Assembly (NCBI GenBank): GCA_046546235.1
Contig: JBKGYG010000041.1
Location: 1 to 16,652 of the forward strand
Length of the DNA: 16,652 nt
Direction: 5' to 3'
From: JBKGYG01 sp046546235
GTDB taxonomy: Bacteria > Bacillota > Clostridia > Lachnospirales > DSM-24629
Shown here: piece by piece, positions 6,894-14,246 of the stretch
Numbering within the stretch: position 1 is the stretch's first letter
Layout: every line of letters starts with the position of its first letter
Notes under the pieces: generated by a model
Seen by the model: the letters and a program-made list of their open reading frames with translations, nothing else
What the model was told of the DNA's origin: nothing
The model's database searches: none
Made by a program: the position numbers and the translations under genes

Positions 6894-7496
6894 ATGGAAG
6901 ATATTATAAAATCAATTCATGAGATTACGAGAAAATGGGTTGATATGGATTACATAAAAACAAAAGATATTCCAAATATTGATTTATATATGGATCAAGT
7001 TACAACTTTTATAGATGAAAATTTATCTAAAACTAAGAGGTTTGAAGATGATAAAATCTTAACCAAAACAATGATTAACAATTATACAAAAAATGATTTA
7101 TTACCCCCACCTACAAAAAAGAAGTATTCTAAAGAACATATGCTTTTTCTTATCTTTATTTATTTCTTTAAACACTCCCTTTCCATTAATGATATCCAAA
7201 ATGTTTTAGAGCCAATAGCTGAATCCTTTTACTATAAAGATAAGAAAAGAATAAATTTAGAATCAATCTATGAAGAAATAATAAACATCCAAAAAAATCA
7301 ATATCCTGAAGTAGAAAAAGATATTGAAAAAAAGATAGAAATAGCAAAAAATGCATTTGCAGATGTTAAAAATGCAGATAAAGACTTATTGTTTTTATTT
7401 AGTTTTATATCACTTATTAATTTTGAAAATTATATGAAAAAACACATTGTAGAAAAGTTAATTGACGAGTATTTAAATGAAGAAGATGAAGAATAA
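6894..7496 (+). CDS. DUF1836 domain-containing protein
   Basis: A 200-residue cytosolic protein of the uncharacterised DUF1836 family, which is widespread in Firmicutes. Seen: a charged N-terminal helix region (1-50); then the family core with ILTKTMINNYTKNDLLPPP (about 56-74), followed by the basic KKKYSKEHMLFLIFIYFFKH. The TKTMINNY...LLPPP...KKYSKEHM pattern resembles the end of a MerR-like winged-helix, where a DNA-binding helix is followed by a wing. A DNA-binding role is therefore plausible but unproven. The C-terminus is strongly acidic (NEEDEE). AAGAGGTG eight bases before the ATG fixes the start. It stands alone between its own promoter and a terminator, divergent from the SPFH operon, so it could regulate that operon; only position supports this. 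Confidence 0.85.
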   Translation: MEDIIKSIHEITRKWVDMDYIKTKDIPNIDLYMDQVTTFIDENLSKTKRFEDDKILTKTMINNYTKNDLLPPPTKKKYSKEHMLFLIFIYFFKHSLSINDIQNVLEPIAESFYYKDKKRINLESIYEEIINIQKNQYPEVEKDIEKKIEIAKNAFADVKNADKDLLFLFSFISLINFENYMKKHIVEKLIDEYLNEEDEE

Positions 7497-7517
7497 AAGC
7501 ACCTATATAGGTGCTTT
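7496..7517. terminator. Bidirectional terminator between convergent genes
   Basis: A perfect 22-base palindrome with stem AAAGCACC and a TATATA loop, overlapping the last base of the DUF1836 stop codon. The plus strand continues TTTAAAATATT and the minus strand GCTTTTATTC, so it can serve both the DUF1836 gene and the convergent YerC-like gene. Confidence 0.75.
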
Positions 7518-7546
7518 AAAATATTATAGAAAAAATATATTATTCT

Positions 7547-7843
7547 TTATTTATCTTTTATTCTTTCAAAAACCATATCATAGCCGTCATTACCATAATT
7601 CAGTGAACGGTTAACACGACTGATAGTAGCAGTTGATGCTCCTGTCTTTTCTGCTATCTCTAAGTAAGTTCTTTGTTCCCTTAACATCTTAGCAACTTCA
7701 AACCTTTGGGCTAATGATAAAATCTCATTAACTGTACAAATATCTTCAAAAAAGGAGTAGCATTCTTCAATATCATCTAAACACAGTACTGCTTTAAACA
7801 ATTGATCTACTGCTCCTGTTCTAATATTTTTACTCATAAACAT
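7547..7843 (-). CDS. YerC/YecD-family TrpR-like transcriptional regulator
   Basis: A 98-residue DNA-binding protein of the TrpR superfamily (YerC/YecD family), nearly full family length. Seen: the N-terminal helical core with LDDIEECYSFFEDICTVNE (22-40); LAQRFEVAKML (44-54); then a helix-turn-helix at about 57-81, YLEIAEKTGASTATISRVNR. This is the diagnostic family pattern. The regulated genes are not known for most members; some clostridial relatives sit near tryptophan or histidine genes, which is not so here. Two starts are possible, ATG 7843 and ATG 7837. The site AGAGGGAG (minus strand) is close to the first and better spaced for the second, so two residues are uncertain. The upstream PHP gene ends 68 bases before, with no terminator seen between, so co-transcription is possible. 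Confidence 0.9.
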   Translation of the reverse strand: MFMSKNIRTGAVDQLFKAVLCLDDIEECYSFFEDICTVNEILSLAQRFEVAKMLREQRTYLEIAEKTGASTATISRVNRSLNYGNDGYDMVFERIKDK

Positions 7844-7911
7844 ATCTCCCTCTTATAATACTTAAAGTACTATAAAATAAATTTTACCATTTTAACTTAA
7901 TAAAGTAAAGT

Positions 7912-8631
7912 CTATTTGCCTAAGTTTAAATATTTCTTTAGTCTTTCAACAGAAATATTTACAATTAATTCTTCAGGAAATTCTAATTCATCAATAATCT
8001 TTGTAGCATAAATAAAATTGCCTACATCAAATGATATATGTGCGTCACTCCCTATTATTATAGATACATTGTACTTCTTACAAAACTTAAGCATTTGTCT
8101 AATATTCTTATCTGAATCTTTTCTAAATCCATTAGGGTTAAGAGAACTATTATTCAACTCTAAAAGTGTTCCATATTTTTTTGCTGACTTTACAATAGCT
8201 TCATAGTCCAGAAGATACCTTGAATCATCGGGATGACCTATAATATTAACTTTAGGATTTTTTATCGCTCCAATTGTAGCATCAGTGTTCTGTTCTTTTG
8301 TTCCGATTTCAAGACAAGGTGGATGAATACTTGCTATTACAATATCCAATCTATCAAGTATAAAATCATCAACATCTATATCTCCGTCATAATTAAATAT
8401 ATTAGCCTCAATTCCCTTTAACACTTCAACACCGTACATCTTTTCAGGTACTGCCTTTAAGTTTTGAAAATAAACTATATCTGATGCACCAGGCATTTTA
8501 GGTGCATGATCCGTTATTCCAATAAGTTTTAACCCTTTATCTGAAGCACTTTTTACCATTTCCTGTAAAGAACTAAACGCATGCCCACTAGCAATAGTAT
8601 GACAATGCGTATCAAATTCAAATTTACACAT
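7912..8631 (-). CDS. PHP-domain metal-dependent phosphatase, YcdX-like
   Basis: A 239-residue PHP-family hydrolase, probably a phosphatase with a trinuclear metal centre as in E. coli YcdX, which it matches in length and motif order. Seen metal ligands: H9 and H11 (DTHCHT), H17 (SGHAFSS), H42 (ITDHAP), E75 (KGIEANI), H103 (ASIHPP), H133 (IGHPDD), D196 and H198 (GSDAH). LELNNSS at 157-163 is also a YcdX-type signature. All ligands are present, so it should be active; the physiological substrate is not known. AAAGGATT precedes the ATG at good spacing. It lies upstream of the YerC-like gene and 100 bases downstream of the CHR pair, with no obvious functional link. A histidinol-phosphatase (HisK-type) role is less likely because the YcdX signature fits better. 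Confidence 0.9.
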   Translation of the reverse strand: MCKFEFDTHCHTIASGHAFSSLQEMVKSASDKGLKLIGITDHAPKMPGASDIVYFQNLKAVPEKMYGVEVLKGIEANIFNYDGDIDVDDFILDRLDIVIASIHPPCLEIGTKEQNTDATIGAIKNPKVNIIGHPDDSRYLLDYEAIVKSAKKYGTLLELNNSSLNPNGFRKDSDKNIRQMLKFCKKYNVSIIIGSDAHISFDVGNFIYATKIIDELEFPEELIVNISVERLKKYLNLGK

Positions 8632-8731
8632 GCTTACAATCCTTTCGTAAATTCATTTCTCTTTTGAGTCTTTCACTAAAATTTGCACGTTAGCAATCTT
8701 TTCTAAGGTATGTTACAACAAGTTAAGGTGT

Positions 8732-9289
8732 TCACCATAAAATATTCCCTATAATACCAGCCAATCCAATATAAACAATTGGATGTTTTTTATATTTATC
8801 AACTGCATATAAAATAACCAAAAACAACCCTACAGCCTTATAATCTATCCCTTTATAAAATGTCATTATAGTTACATTATTACTAATATATAATGAATAA
8901 AATGCTACTTGCAATATGGCTGTAAAAACCAAACCGATAACTGCTGCTTTCAATCCTATTATAATAGCTTTTACCATAGGATGTTCATTAAAATGCTTTA
9001 AAAAATTAGCTATAATTAAAATCAATAAAAAAGCTGGAAGAATAACAGCTATTGAAGATATTAACGCACCAAATATCCCACCATTATTATAACCAATAAA
9101 AGTTGCCATATTTATAGCTATAGGCCCTGGTGTTGATTGAGAAATAGCAATCAAATCTGCAAATTCACTAATACTTAACCAACCTTTATCAACAGCTATA
9201 TCCTGTAATAAAGGGAGCATAGCTAACCCTCCACCATAGGTAAAAACCCCAATCTTAAAAAACTCAATGAATAATTCAAATAGCACCAT
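8732..9289 (-). CDS. Chromate transporter (CHR family), half-size, second subunit
   Basis: A 185-residue integral membrane protein of one CHR domain. Seen: FFKIGVFTYGGGLAMLPLL (about 10-28), the family's N-terminal signature; SQSTPGPIAINMATFIGY (about 55-72), the conserved TPGP motif; then four or five hydrophobic helices. Full-length ChrA has two such domains fused, whereas Firmicutes often carry them as two adjacent genes; this one follows the other half by only four bases. The ATG at 9289 is chosen because AAAGGTG sits seven bases before it. A longer form from 9328 would overlap the upstream gene by 35 bases and add an unrelated N-terminus. The pair probably forms a heteromeric anion exporter; chromate is the family name, and the true substrate in an anaerobe is uncertain. 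The stop is TGA; no clear terminator follows. Confidence 0.92.
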   Translation of the reverse strand: MVLFELFIEFFKIGVFTYGGGLAMLPLLQDIAVDKGWLSISEFADLIAISQSTPGPIAINMATFIGYNNGGIFGALISSIAVILPAFLLILIIANFLKHFNEHPMVKAIIIGLKAAVIGLVFTAILQVAFYSLYISNNVTIMTFYKGIDYKAVGLFLVILYAVDKYKKHPIVYIGLAGIIGNILW

Positions 9290-9293
9290 AAAA

Positions 9294-9839
9294 TTACACC
9301 TTTCTATAATAAATAAGAATACCAACAAAAGCTGCTCCTATAATTACAAGTATTGGCGATATAAAGGATCCCATTACTAAAACAAAAGAAATAATTGCTA
9401 TACCAACTGTATAATAATCAATAATAGCTTCTTTTACCATTCTTACTATAGCATTTAATAACAAAGCTAAAACAGCAACTCTAAAACCTTTAAAAGCATT
9501 TTCAACTATTTTATATTCAGCCACCTGACTAAATACAGCTGCTATTGCAATTATAATCAACACTGAAGGTGTAATTACTCCTAAAGTAGCAACGATTGCA
9601 CCTACTATACCTTTTAAGCGATAACCTAAAAAAGCTGCAGTATTAGAGGCAATTACTCCTGGTATTGATTGAGCCAAAGAATAGGCTTCTAAAACTTCAC
9701 TAGCATCTGCCCATTTCTTTTTATCAATTATTTCTTTTTCAATAATTGGTAACATTGCAATTCCACCACCAATTGTTAATAACCCTACTATAAAAAAAGA
9801 TTTGTAAATATCCAAAAACCTTATATTTTTATCTTCCAT
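9294..9839 (-). CDS. Chromate transporter (CHR family), half-size, first subunit
   Basis: A 181-residue membrane protein, the other single CHR domain of the pair. Seen: SFFIVGLLTIGGGIAMLPII (about 14-33), the GGG..MLP signature; SLAQSIPGVIASNTAAFLGY (about 54-73), where PGV replaces the PGP of its partner; and further helices to the C-terminus. The two halves are clearly homologous but diverged, as expected for the N- and C-type halves of a heterodimer with opposite topology, which is how short CHR pairs are understood. The ATG at 9839 has TAGGAG seven bases upstream and a good promoter at 9872-9900. It is the first gene of the two-gene unit. Function as chromate resistance is inferred from the family only. 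Confidence 0.92.
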   Translation of the reverse strand: MEDKNIRFLDIYKSFFIVGLLTIGGGIAMLPIIEKEIIDKKKWADASEVLEAYSLAQSIPGVIASNTAAFLGYRLKGIVGAIVATLGVITPSVLIIIAIAAVFSQVAEYKIVENAFKGFRVAVLALLLNAIVRMVKEAIIDYYTVGIAIISFVLVMGSFISPILVIIGAAFVGILIYYRKV

Positions 9840-9871
9840 TATTTTACTCCTATCTTAAAGAAATCAAATTT

Positions 9872-9900
9872 ATTTTACCATACATTACTACTTTATCCAA
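9872..9900 (-). promoter_or_regulatory. Candidate promoter of the CHR transporter pair
   Basis: On the minus strand: -35 TTGGAT (9895-9900), 17-base spacer, -10 TAAAAT (9872-9877) with TG at the extended position. The rest of the 231-base gap up to 10071 is AT-rich. I see no riboswitch and no convincing promoter for the binding-protein gene in it. Confidence 0.5.
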
Positions 9901-10054
9901 CTAATTTAGAAATCAATGTATTTCCCACACGCTTTTATTATCATAAATCAATCATTCACTATACAATTTATTATTTATTAACATAGTTTTTCAAAATATA
10001 AAAATATACATGCACCAAATACAAGCATTTTTGAATAGGATATATTACTACCTT

Positions 10055-10063
10055 AAAAGGAGG
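10055..10063 (+). promoter_or_regulatory. Strong ribosome binding site for the GTG-started binding protein
   Basis: AAAAGGAGG, then seven T, then GTG at 10071. The near-perfect Shine-Dalgarno match settles the GTG as start. Confidence 0.85.
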
Positions 10064-10070
10064 TTTTTTT

Positions 10071-11072
10071 GTGAAAAAAATTATTGTAGTATTCTTACTT
10101 ATCTTTGCAACCTTTGCTTCATCTTTAACAGGGTGTAAAGAAAATAAAGACTTAACAAAAGTTAAGTTTAATGAAGTAGTACACTCTATTTTCTATGCTC
10201 CTCAATATGTTGCACTAGAAAAAGGCTTTTTTGAAGATGAAGGTTTAGAAATTGAACTTACTACTGGATTTGGTGCTGACAAAAGTATGACAGCATTATT
10301 ATCAGGAAATGCTGATATAGGCTTTATGGGTTCTGAAGCGTCCATATATGTCTATAACGAAGGGCAAGATGATTATGCCGTTAATTTTGCTCAACTTACT
10401 CAAAGAGCTGGTAATTTCTTACTCAGCAGAGATGAAATCCCTTCTTTTGATTGGGAAGATGTTAAAGGTAAAACTATTGTTGGAGGCAGAAAAGGTGGTA
10501 TGCCTCAAATGGTTTTAGAGTACATCTTAAAACAACATAACATAGTTCCATATGAAGATGTAGAAATCATCACGAACATAGACTTCGCAGCAACTGCAGG
10601 TGCATTTACTGGTGGCACTGGGGACTTTTCTGCTGAATTTGAACCAACAGCTTCACAACTTGAAAATGAAGGAGTTGGTAGTGTTGTTGCCTCAATGGGT
10701 GTTGATAGTGGATACGTTCCCTATACTGCATATATGGCTAAAAAAAGTTATATTGAAGAAAATCCAGAAATCATTCAAAAATTTACAAATGCAATATATA
10801 AGGGGCAAGTATGGATTGATGAACATACCCCTGAAGAAATAGCAAAAGTGATAAAACCTCAATTCCCCGATACAGATATAGAACTACTTACTCAAATAGT
10901 AACTAGATACAAAGAGCAAGACACTTGGAGAATTGATCCTTACTTCGCAGAAGAGGGATTTGATCTTTTACAAAACATTTTAGAAGAAGCAGGGGAACTA
11001 GAAAAAAGAGTCCCTTATGAAGATATAGTTGATAATAACTTTGCGAGAGAAGCAATAAAAGAAACTGAATAA
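10071..11072 (+). CDS. ABC transporter substrate-binding lipoprotein, NMT1/NitT-TauT type
   Basis: A 333-residue extracellular binding protein tethered as a lipoprotein. Seen: a basic start and hydrophobic signal (1-18), lipobox LTGC with lipidated C22, then the NMT1/periplasmic-binding fold opening with EVVHSIFYAPQYVALEKGFF, the family's usual first strand and helix, and ALLSGNADIGFMGSEA (about 82-97). The family delivers nitrate, sulfonates, taurine, thiamine precursors and similar small molecules; nothing here identifies the ligand. The CCCFC motif of yeast-type HMP-binding NMT1/Thi5 proteins is absent. It starts with GTG behind AAAAGGAGG. It is followed by a strong terminator, and the ATPase and permease come about 580 bases later, so it may be expressed in excess of them, as is common for binding proteins. 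It is very probably the partner of those genes. Confidence 0.9.
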   Translation: MKKIIVVFLLIFATFASSLTGCKENKDLTKVKFNEVVHSIFYAPQYVALEKGFFEDEGLEIELTTGFGADKSMTALLSGNADIGFMGSEASIYVYNEGQDDYAVNFAQLTQRAGNFLLSRDEIPSFDWEDVKGKTIVGGRKGGMPQMVLEYILKQHNIVPYEDVEIITNIDFAATAGAFTGGTGDFSAEFEPTASQLENEGVGSVVASMGVDSGYVPYTAYMAKKSYIEENPEIIQKFTNAIYKGQVWIDEHTPEEIAKVIKPQFPDTDIELLTQIVTRYKEQDTWRIDPYFAEEGFDLLQNILEEAGELEKRVPYEDIVDNNFAREAIKETE

Positions 11073-11085
11073 AATATTATCTATT

Positions 11086-11120
11086 AACTAAGGTTGTTGA
11101 CTTTGTCAGCAACCTTAGTT
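11086..11120 (+). terminator. Terminator/attenuator after the binding-protein gene
   Basis: A 16-bp stem (arms 11086-11101 and 11105-11120) with one G-U pair and a 3-base loop, then TGTTGAC. The stem is strong but the U tract is weak and mixed, so it may give partial read-through into the downstream transporter genes. The arm holds TTGTTGAC like the terminator at 1582-1608, and TTGTTGAC is repeated once more just after the stem. Confidence 0.65.
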
Positions 11121-11246
11121 TGTTGACAAAATAATAATTTTCTAATCATATATTTATAACATCTCTTTATTTGTATATATATTCCTCTACTATAGTTAAC
11201 ACAAAATAATACTTTTTCACTGACCTCCAAAAGTATTTTAGATTTT

Positions 11247-11274
11247 TTGCTGATCCCGAATATTTTTATATAAC
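11247..11274 (+). promoter_or_regulatory. Weak candidate promoter before the small membrane-protein gene
   Basis: TTGCTG (11247-11252), 16-base spacer, TATAAC (11269-11274). It matches half of the -35 and five of six -10 positions. It lies in the AT-rich gap 11121-11317, in which I see nothing else. Confidence 0.3.
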
Positions 11275-11317
11275 TAGTAAATTATAATAATAACACTTTT
11301 TTCTAAAAGGGTGACTT

Positions 11318-11530
11318 ATGAAAAATTACAAATCAAAAACAAAAATAAGGTCTATACTTATTAAGTCAATTATTATTACAATCATTATGACTCTATTAAA
11401 TAATATGGTATTTGATATTATTAATAGTCCTCTTAATGATATACTATTATTTAATATAATTACTTTTATTAATTATTCTATCTTTAATTTAGCACTTGGA
11501 ATAATTAAATACTCTAAATCAAATTCTTAA
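11318..11530 (+). CDS. Small two-helix membrane protein, unknown function
   Basis: A 70-residue protein that I do not recognise. Seen: a basic N-terminus (MKNYKSKTKIR), a hydrophobic helix at about 12-32, a short polar turn with Asn-Ser-Pro (36-39), a second helix at about 41-64, and a basic Ser/Lys end. By the positive-inside rule both ends should be in the cytosol. AAAAGGGTGA lies just before the ATG, which argues that it is really translated. It sits between the binding-protein gene and the ATPase gene on the same strand, so it may be an accessory part of the transporter or an unrelated small gene. Very AT-rich codons (Ile, Asn, Leu) mean a spurious frame cannot be fully excluded. Confidence 0.55.
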   Translation: MKNYKSKTKIRSILIKSIIITIIMTLLNNMVFDIINSPLNDILLFNIITFINYSIFNLALGIIKYSKSNS

Positions 11531-11640
11531 TCCCTCCAACCAGTCCTAAATCTATCACCATTTCATTATTTTATTAATATATATAATATATAAAGATTTT
11601 TATAATATCTATGTTTATTGATGTTATAAATTGGAGGGAT
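11530..11640 (+). promoter_or_regulatory. Inverted repeat that could mask the ATPase ribosome site
   Basis: ATCCCTCCAA (11530-11539), right after the small gene's stop, is the exact complement of TTGGAGGGAT (11631-11640), which holds the GGAGG of the ATPase gene. In a transcript starting upstream the two arms could pair (10 bp, 91-base loop) and hide the ribosome site. A transcript starting inside the loop, for instance from a TATAAT at 11582 or 11601, would lack the left arm. No -35 of quality was found for either TATAAT. Confidence 0.3.
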
Positions 11641-11648
11641 GGGGATAC

Positions 11649-12425
11649 ATGACACCATTTATGAAGATAAATGATTTATCCTTTACGTATCATACATTAT
11701 CTGGTGAAACTCAAGCCATCAATAAAGTATCCTTTGATGTTAAAAAGGGAGAGTTTATAAGTATAGTTGGACCTAGTGGATGTGGCAAATCAACATTATT
11801 ATCCCTTATAGCTGGTTTATTAACACCTACTGAGGGTGAAATATATATAGATAATCAACCTTCTTTTAAAACTTTAAATAAGGTTGGTTATATGCTTCAA
11901 AAAGATCATCTGTTTGAATGGAGAACTGTTATCAAAAACATCACTTTAGGTTTAGAAATTCAGAAAAAAATTTCTAAAGACAATGTCAAATATATTAATG
12001 ATTTATTAAAAATGTATGGTCTTTATGACTTTAAAGATTATTATCCATCTCATCTTTCTGGAGGCATGCGTCAAAGAGTTGCATTGATACGAACTTTGGC
12101 TCTTAAACCTGAAATATTGCTATTAGACGAACCTTTTTCTGCTTTAGATTATCAGACAAGGTTGGCAGTTTCAGATGATATAGGCACTATAATCAAAAAC
12201 GAAAATAAAACAGCAATATTAGTAACACACGATATAGCTGAAGCTATAAGTATGGCAGATAGAGTCCTTATTCTTACTAAAAGACCTGCATCTATTAAAA
12301 AGTCCTTTGTAATAGAGCTAAGCATTGATAATCGAACACCTTTCACATCAAGAAGCGCTAAAGAATTTAGCAATTACTTTAACCAAATATGGAAGGAGTT
12401 GGATATTGATGTCAACAAAAAATAA
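11649..12425 (+). CDS. ABC transporter ATPase, NitT/TauT (SsuB/TauB) type
   Basis: The cytosolic motor of a NitT/TauT-family importer, 258 residues, normal length. Seen: Walker A GPSGCGKST (41-49); Q-loop Q84 in YMLQKDHLFEW, with the LFEWRTV sequence typical of this family; signature LSGGM (136-140) with QRVALIRTL; Walker B ILLLDE (156-161) and D-loop SALD (164-167); switch histidine H194 in VTHDIAEA. All catalytic parts are intact. The ATG at 11649 is taken as start, with GGAGGGATGGGG upstream; an ATG at 11661 is possible, and the TTG at 11631 lies inside the ribosome site and is unlikely. The downstream permease gene overlaps the end by 17 bases, so the two are translationally coupled. The substrate is unknown. 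Confidence 0.93.
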   Translation: MTPFMKINDLSFTYHTLSGETQAINKVSFDVKKGEFISIVGPSGCGKSTLLSLIAGLLTPTEGEIYIDNQPSFKTLNKVGYMLQKDHLFEWRTVIKNITLGLEIQKKISKDNVKYINDLLKMYGLYDFKDYYPSHLSGGMRQRVALIRTLALKPEILLLDEPFSALDYQTRLAVSDDIGTIIKNENKTAILVTHDIAEAISMADRVLILTKRPASIKKSFVIELSIDNRTPFTSRSAKEFSNYFNQIWKELDIDVNKK

Positions 12426-13212
12426 TGTCTCAGAAGCTCAATTAAAATTTTTGAAAAAACATAAAAAAAATAAATTACTAATAAATATTTATCGTTTACT
12501 CATTTTCTTAGTTTTTTTCGGATTTTGGGAAACAAGTGCTAAACTCAAATTAATTGATCCATTTATTTTTAGTAGCCCAAGTAGAATAATTAATACTTTT
12601 ACATCTATGTTATTGGATGGTTCAATATTTTATCATACTGGTATTACTTTATATGAAACTTTACTAAGTTTTTTTCTTGGCACAACTCTTGGTATTATTA
12701 TTGCAATTATTTTGTGGTGCAATAAAAGTATCGCTAAAGTATTTGAACCTTATCTAGTTGTTTTAAATAGTTTGCCTAAAACTGCCTTAGCACCTATTCT
12801 TATTGTTTGGCTAGGTAATAATATGAAATCGATTATTTTCACTGCCCTTTCAGTATCAATTATTGTTACTATTCTTAATGTTTATAATGGTTTTATACAT
12901 GTAGATGAAGATAAAATCAAGCTAATTTATACTTTTAATGGTAAAAAAAAGGATGTTATGAAAAAGGTAATTATTCCTAGTAACATCCCTAATATTATCA
13001 GTACTATGAAAGTTAATATAGGTCTTTCCCTTATAGGTGTTATTATTGGTGAATTTCTAGCTGCAAGAGCCGGACTTGGTTATCTAATCGTATATGGAAG
13101 TCAGGTTTTTAAACTTGACTGGGTTATGATGAGTATAATAATATTAGCTCTGCTAGCTACAGCTCTTTATCAACTCATTATATGGATTGAAAATAAAATA
13201 AAAAGATTCTAA
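12409..13212 (+). CDS. ABC transporter permease, NitT/TauT (SsuC/TauC) type
   Basis: A 267-residue inner-membrane channel subunit. Seen: a basic cytosolic N-terminus (1-25); about six membrane helices (roughly 26-42, 86-103, 115-135, 140-158, 200-217, 238-257); and the EAA-type loop that docks on the ATPase, FNGKKKDVMKKVIIPSNIP (about 176-194). LVVLNSLPKTALAPILIVWLG (116-136) is the NitT/TauT family hallmark. The ATG at 12409 is chosen because AAGGAG (12393-12398) lies ten bases upstream. A longer reading from 12325 would overlap the ATPase gene by 100 bases and add an unlike N-terminus. With the ATPase and the lipoprotein at 10071 it forms a complete importer. A good bidirectional terminator follows. 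Confidence 0.93.
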   Translation: MSTKNNVSEAQLKFLKKHKKNKLLINIYRLLIFLVFFGFWETSAKLKLIDPFIFSSPSRIINTFTSMLLDGSIFYHTGITLYETLLSFFLGTTLGIIIAIILWCNKSIAKVFEPYLVVLNSLPKTALAPILIVWLGNNMKSIIFTALSVSIIVTILNVYNGFIHVDEDKIKLIYTFNGKKKDVMKKVIIPSNIPNIISTMKVNIGLSLIGVIIGEFLAARAGLGYLIVYGSQVFKLDWVMMSIIILALLATALYQLIIWIENKIKRF

Positions 13213-13217
13213 TACGA

Positions 13218-13248
13218 AATAAAAGTGGCTTCTTCAGCCACTTTTATT
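13218..13248. terminator. Bidirectional terminator between transporter and sugar operons
   Basis: Stem AATAAAAGTGGCT paired with AGCCACTTTTATT around a TCTTC loop, 13 bp perfect. The GC core is followed by TTTTATT on either strand. It starts six bases after the permease stop and lies 22 bases beyond the end of the convergent fructokinase gene. Confidence 0.9.
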
Positions 13249-13270
13249 AATTAACTTATTCTGATTTAGG

Positions 13271-14233
13271 TTAGTTATCAAAGTTATTAGCTAACCTTCT
13301 GTTAACTTCATCTTGATAAGGTATAGCAGGAATGCCACCTCTCTTTTCTACGCACAAACTGGCAACAGCGTTACCGTATCTTACCATGTGTTGTAAATCA
13401 TCTTCATTTAAATGTTTTATTTTTTTGCTTAATCTTAAAAACTGAGTTAAAGCGCCACCCCAAAATGCATCTCCAGCTCCAGTAGTATCAACCACTTTAC
13501 TATTAAATCCTGGAACGCGAACATTTACATCCTTGGTTGACATATATGCCCCATTGGAACCAAGGGTTACTGCAACTGCTGAGAGCCCTTTATTTAATAA
13601 TAGTTGAACAGCCTTTTCTATGTCTTTTTCACCAGTAATCAACTCTATCTCTTCATCAGATACTTTCATAATATCTACAAAAGAGAGCATTGATTGCATA
13701 CCTTTAATTGCTTCTTCTTCATTGGGCCACAAAGGCGCTCTATAGTTAGGATCATATGAAATAATCGCTCCTGAAGATTTTGCTTTCTTTACAGCTTCGA
13801 AGGTTGCACTTCTAGCTGGTTCATTAGTTAAAGACAATGATCCTATATGCAATATTCTACAATTTTTTAGTAGTTCATCATTCAATTCACTAACAGTTAA
13901 TAATGTATCTGCTCCTGGTTTCCTAGCAAATGAAAAGGTCCTTTCTCCTAATTCATTAAGCCCTACAAAAGCTAACGTAGTGAATGAATCATTATCAAAA
14001 ATCAGCCCTTTTGTATCTATCCCTTCCTTTTCTAGTACTTCTCTTAAAAAGACACCCTGCATATCATTGCCTACTTTACCAATGAATGCTGTCTTTAAAC
14101 CCATATGACTTGCTACAGCAAGTACATTAGCAGGTGCTCCTCCAGGATTCTGTTCAAGTAGATTCATTCCTGTTTCACTAATACCTGCAGGTGTATAGTC
14201 AATTAAAAGCTCTCCTAAAGATACTATATCCAT
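13271..14233 (-). CDS. PfkB-family fructokinase
   Basis: An ATP-dependent sugar kinase of the ribokinase/PfkB family, 320 residues. Seen: the N-terminal sugar-binding motif NPGGAPANVLAVASHMG (29-45, PfkB signature 1); DPNYR (161-165) and LWP (168-170), both typical of bacterial fructokinases; and the C-terminal signature DTTGAGDAFWGG (249-260) with G252-A-G-D255, D255 being the catalytic base. The DPNYR.PLW and DAFWGG forms point to fructokinase rather than ribokinase or KDG kinase; specificity is still an inference. The last gene of the dehydrogenase-VOC-kinase operon, 13 bases after the VOC gene, with AAAGGTGAT before its ATG. It would turn the ketose made by the dehydrogenase into fructose 6-phosphate. 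It ends before a bidirectional terminator. Confidence 0.9.
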   Translation of the reverse strand: MDIVSLGELLIDYTPAGISETGMNLLEQNPGGAPANVLAVASHMGLKTAFIGKVGNDMQGVFLREVLEKEGIDTKGLIFDNDSFTTLAFVGLNELGERTFSFARKPGADTLLTVSELNDELLKNCRILHIGSLSLTNEPARSATFEAVKKAKSSGAIISYDPNYRAPLWPNEEEAIKGMQSMLSFVDIMKVSDEEIELITGEKDIEKAVQLLLNKGLSAVAVTLGSNGAYMSTKDVNVRVPGFNSKVVDTTGAGDAFWGGALTQFLRLSKKIKHLNEDDLQHMVRYGNAVASLCVEKRGGIPAIPYQDEVNRRLANNFDN

Positions 14234-14246
14234 TCTAAATCACCTT

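Noticed and set aside
9289..9328. Longer start for the second CHR gene, overlapping the first
   Set aside because: The extra 13 residues do not fit the family's N-terminus, and a well-placed AAAGGTG serves the ATG at 9289.
9840..10070. Possible riboswitch (for example TPP) before the NMT1-like binding protein
   Set aside because: No conserved thi-box elements or other riboswitch signatures were recognised, and no stable terminator hairpin lies before the gene.
12325..12408. Longer start for the permease inside the ATPase gene
   Set aside because: AAGGAG directly precedes the ATG at 12409, and the added stretch would be a frame-shifted reading of the ATPase end.
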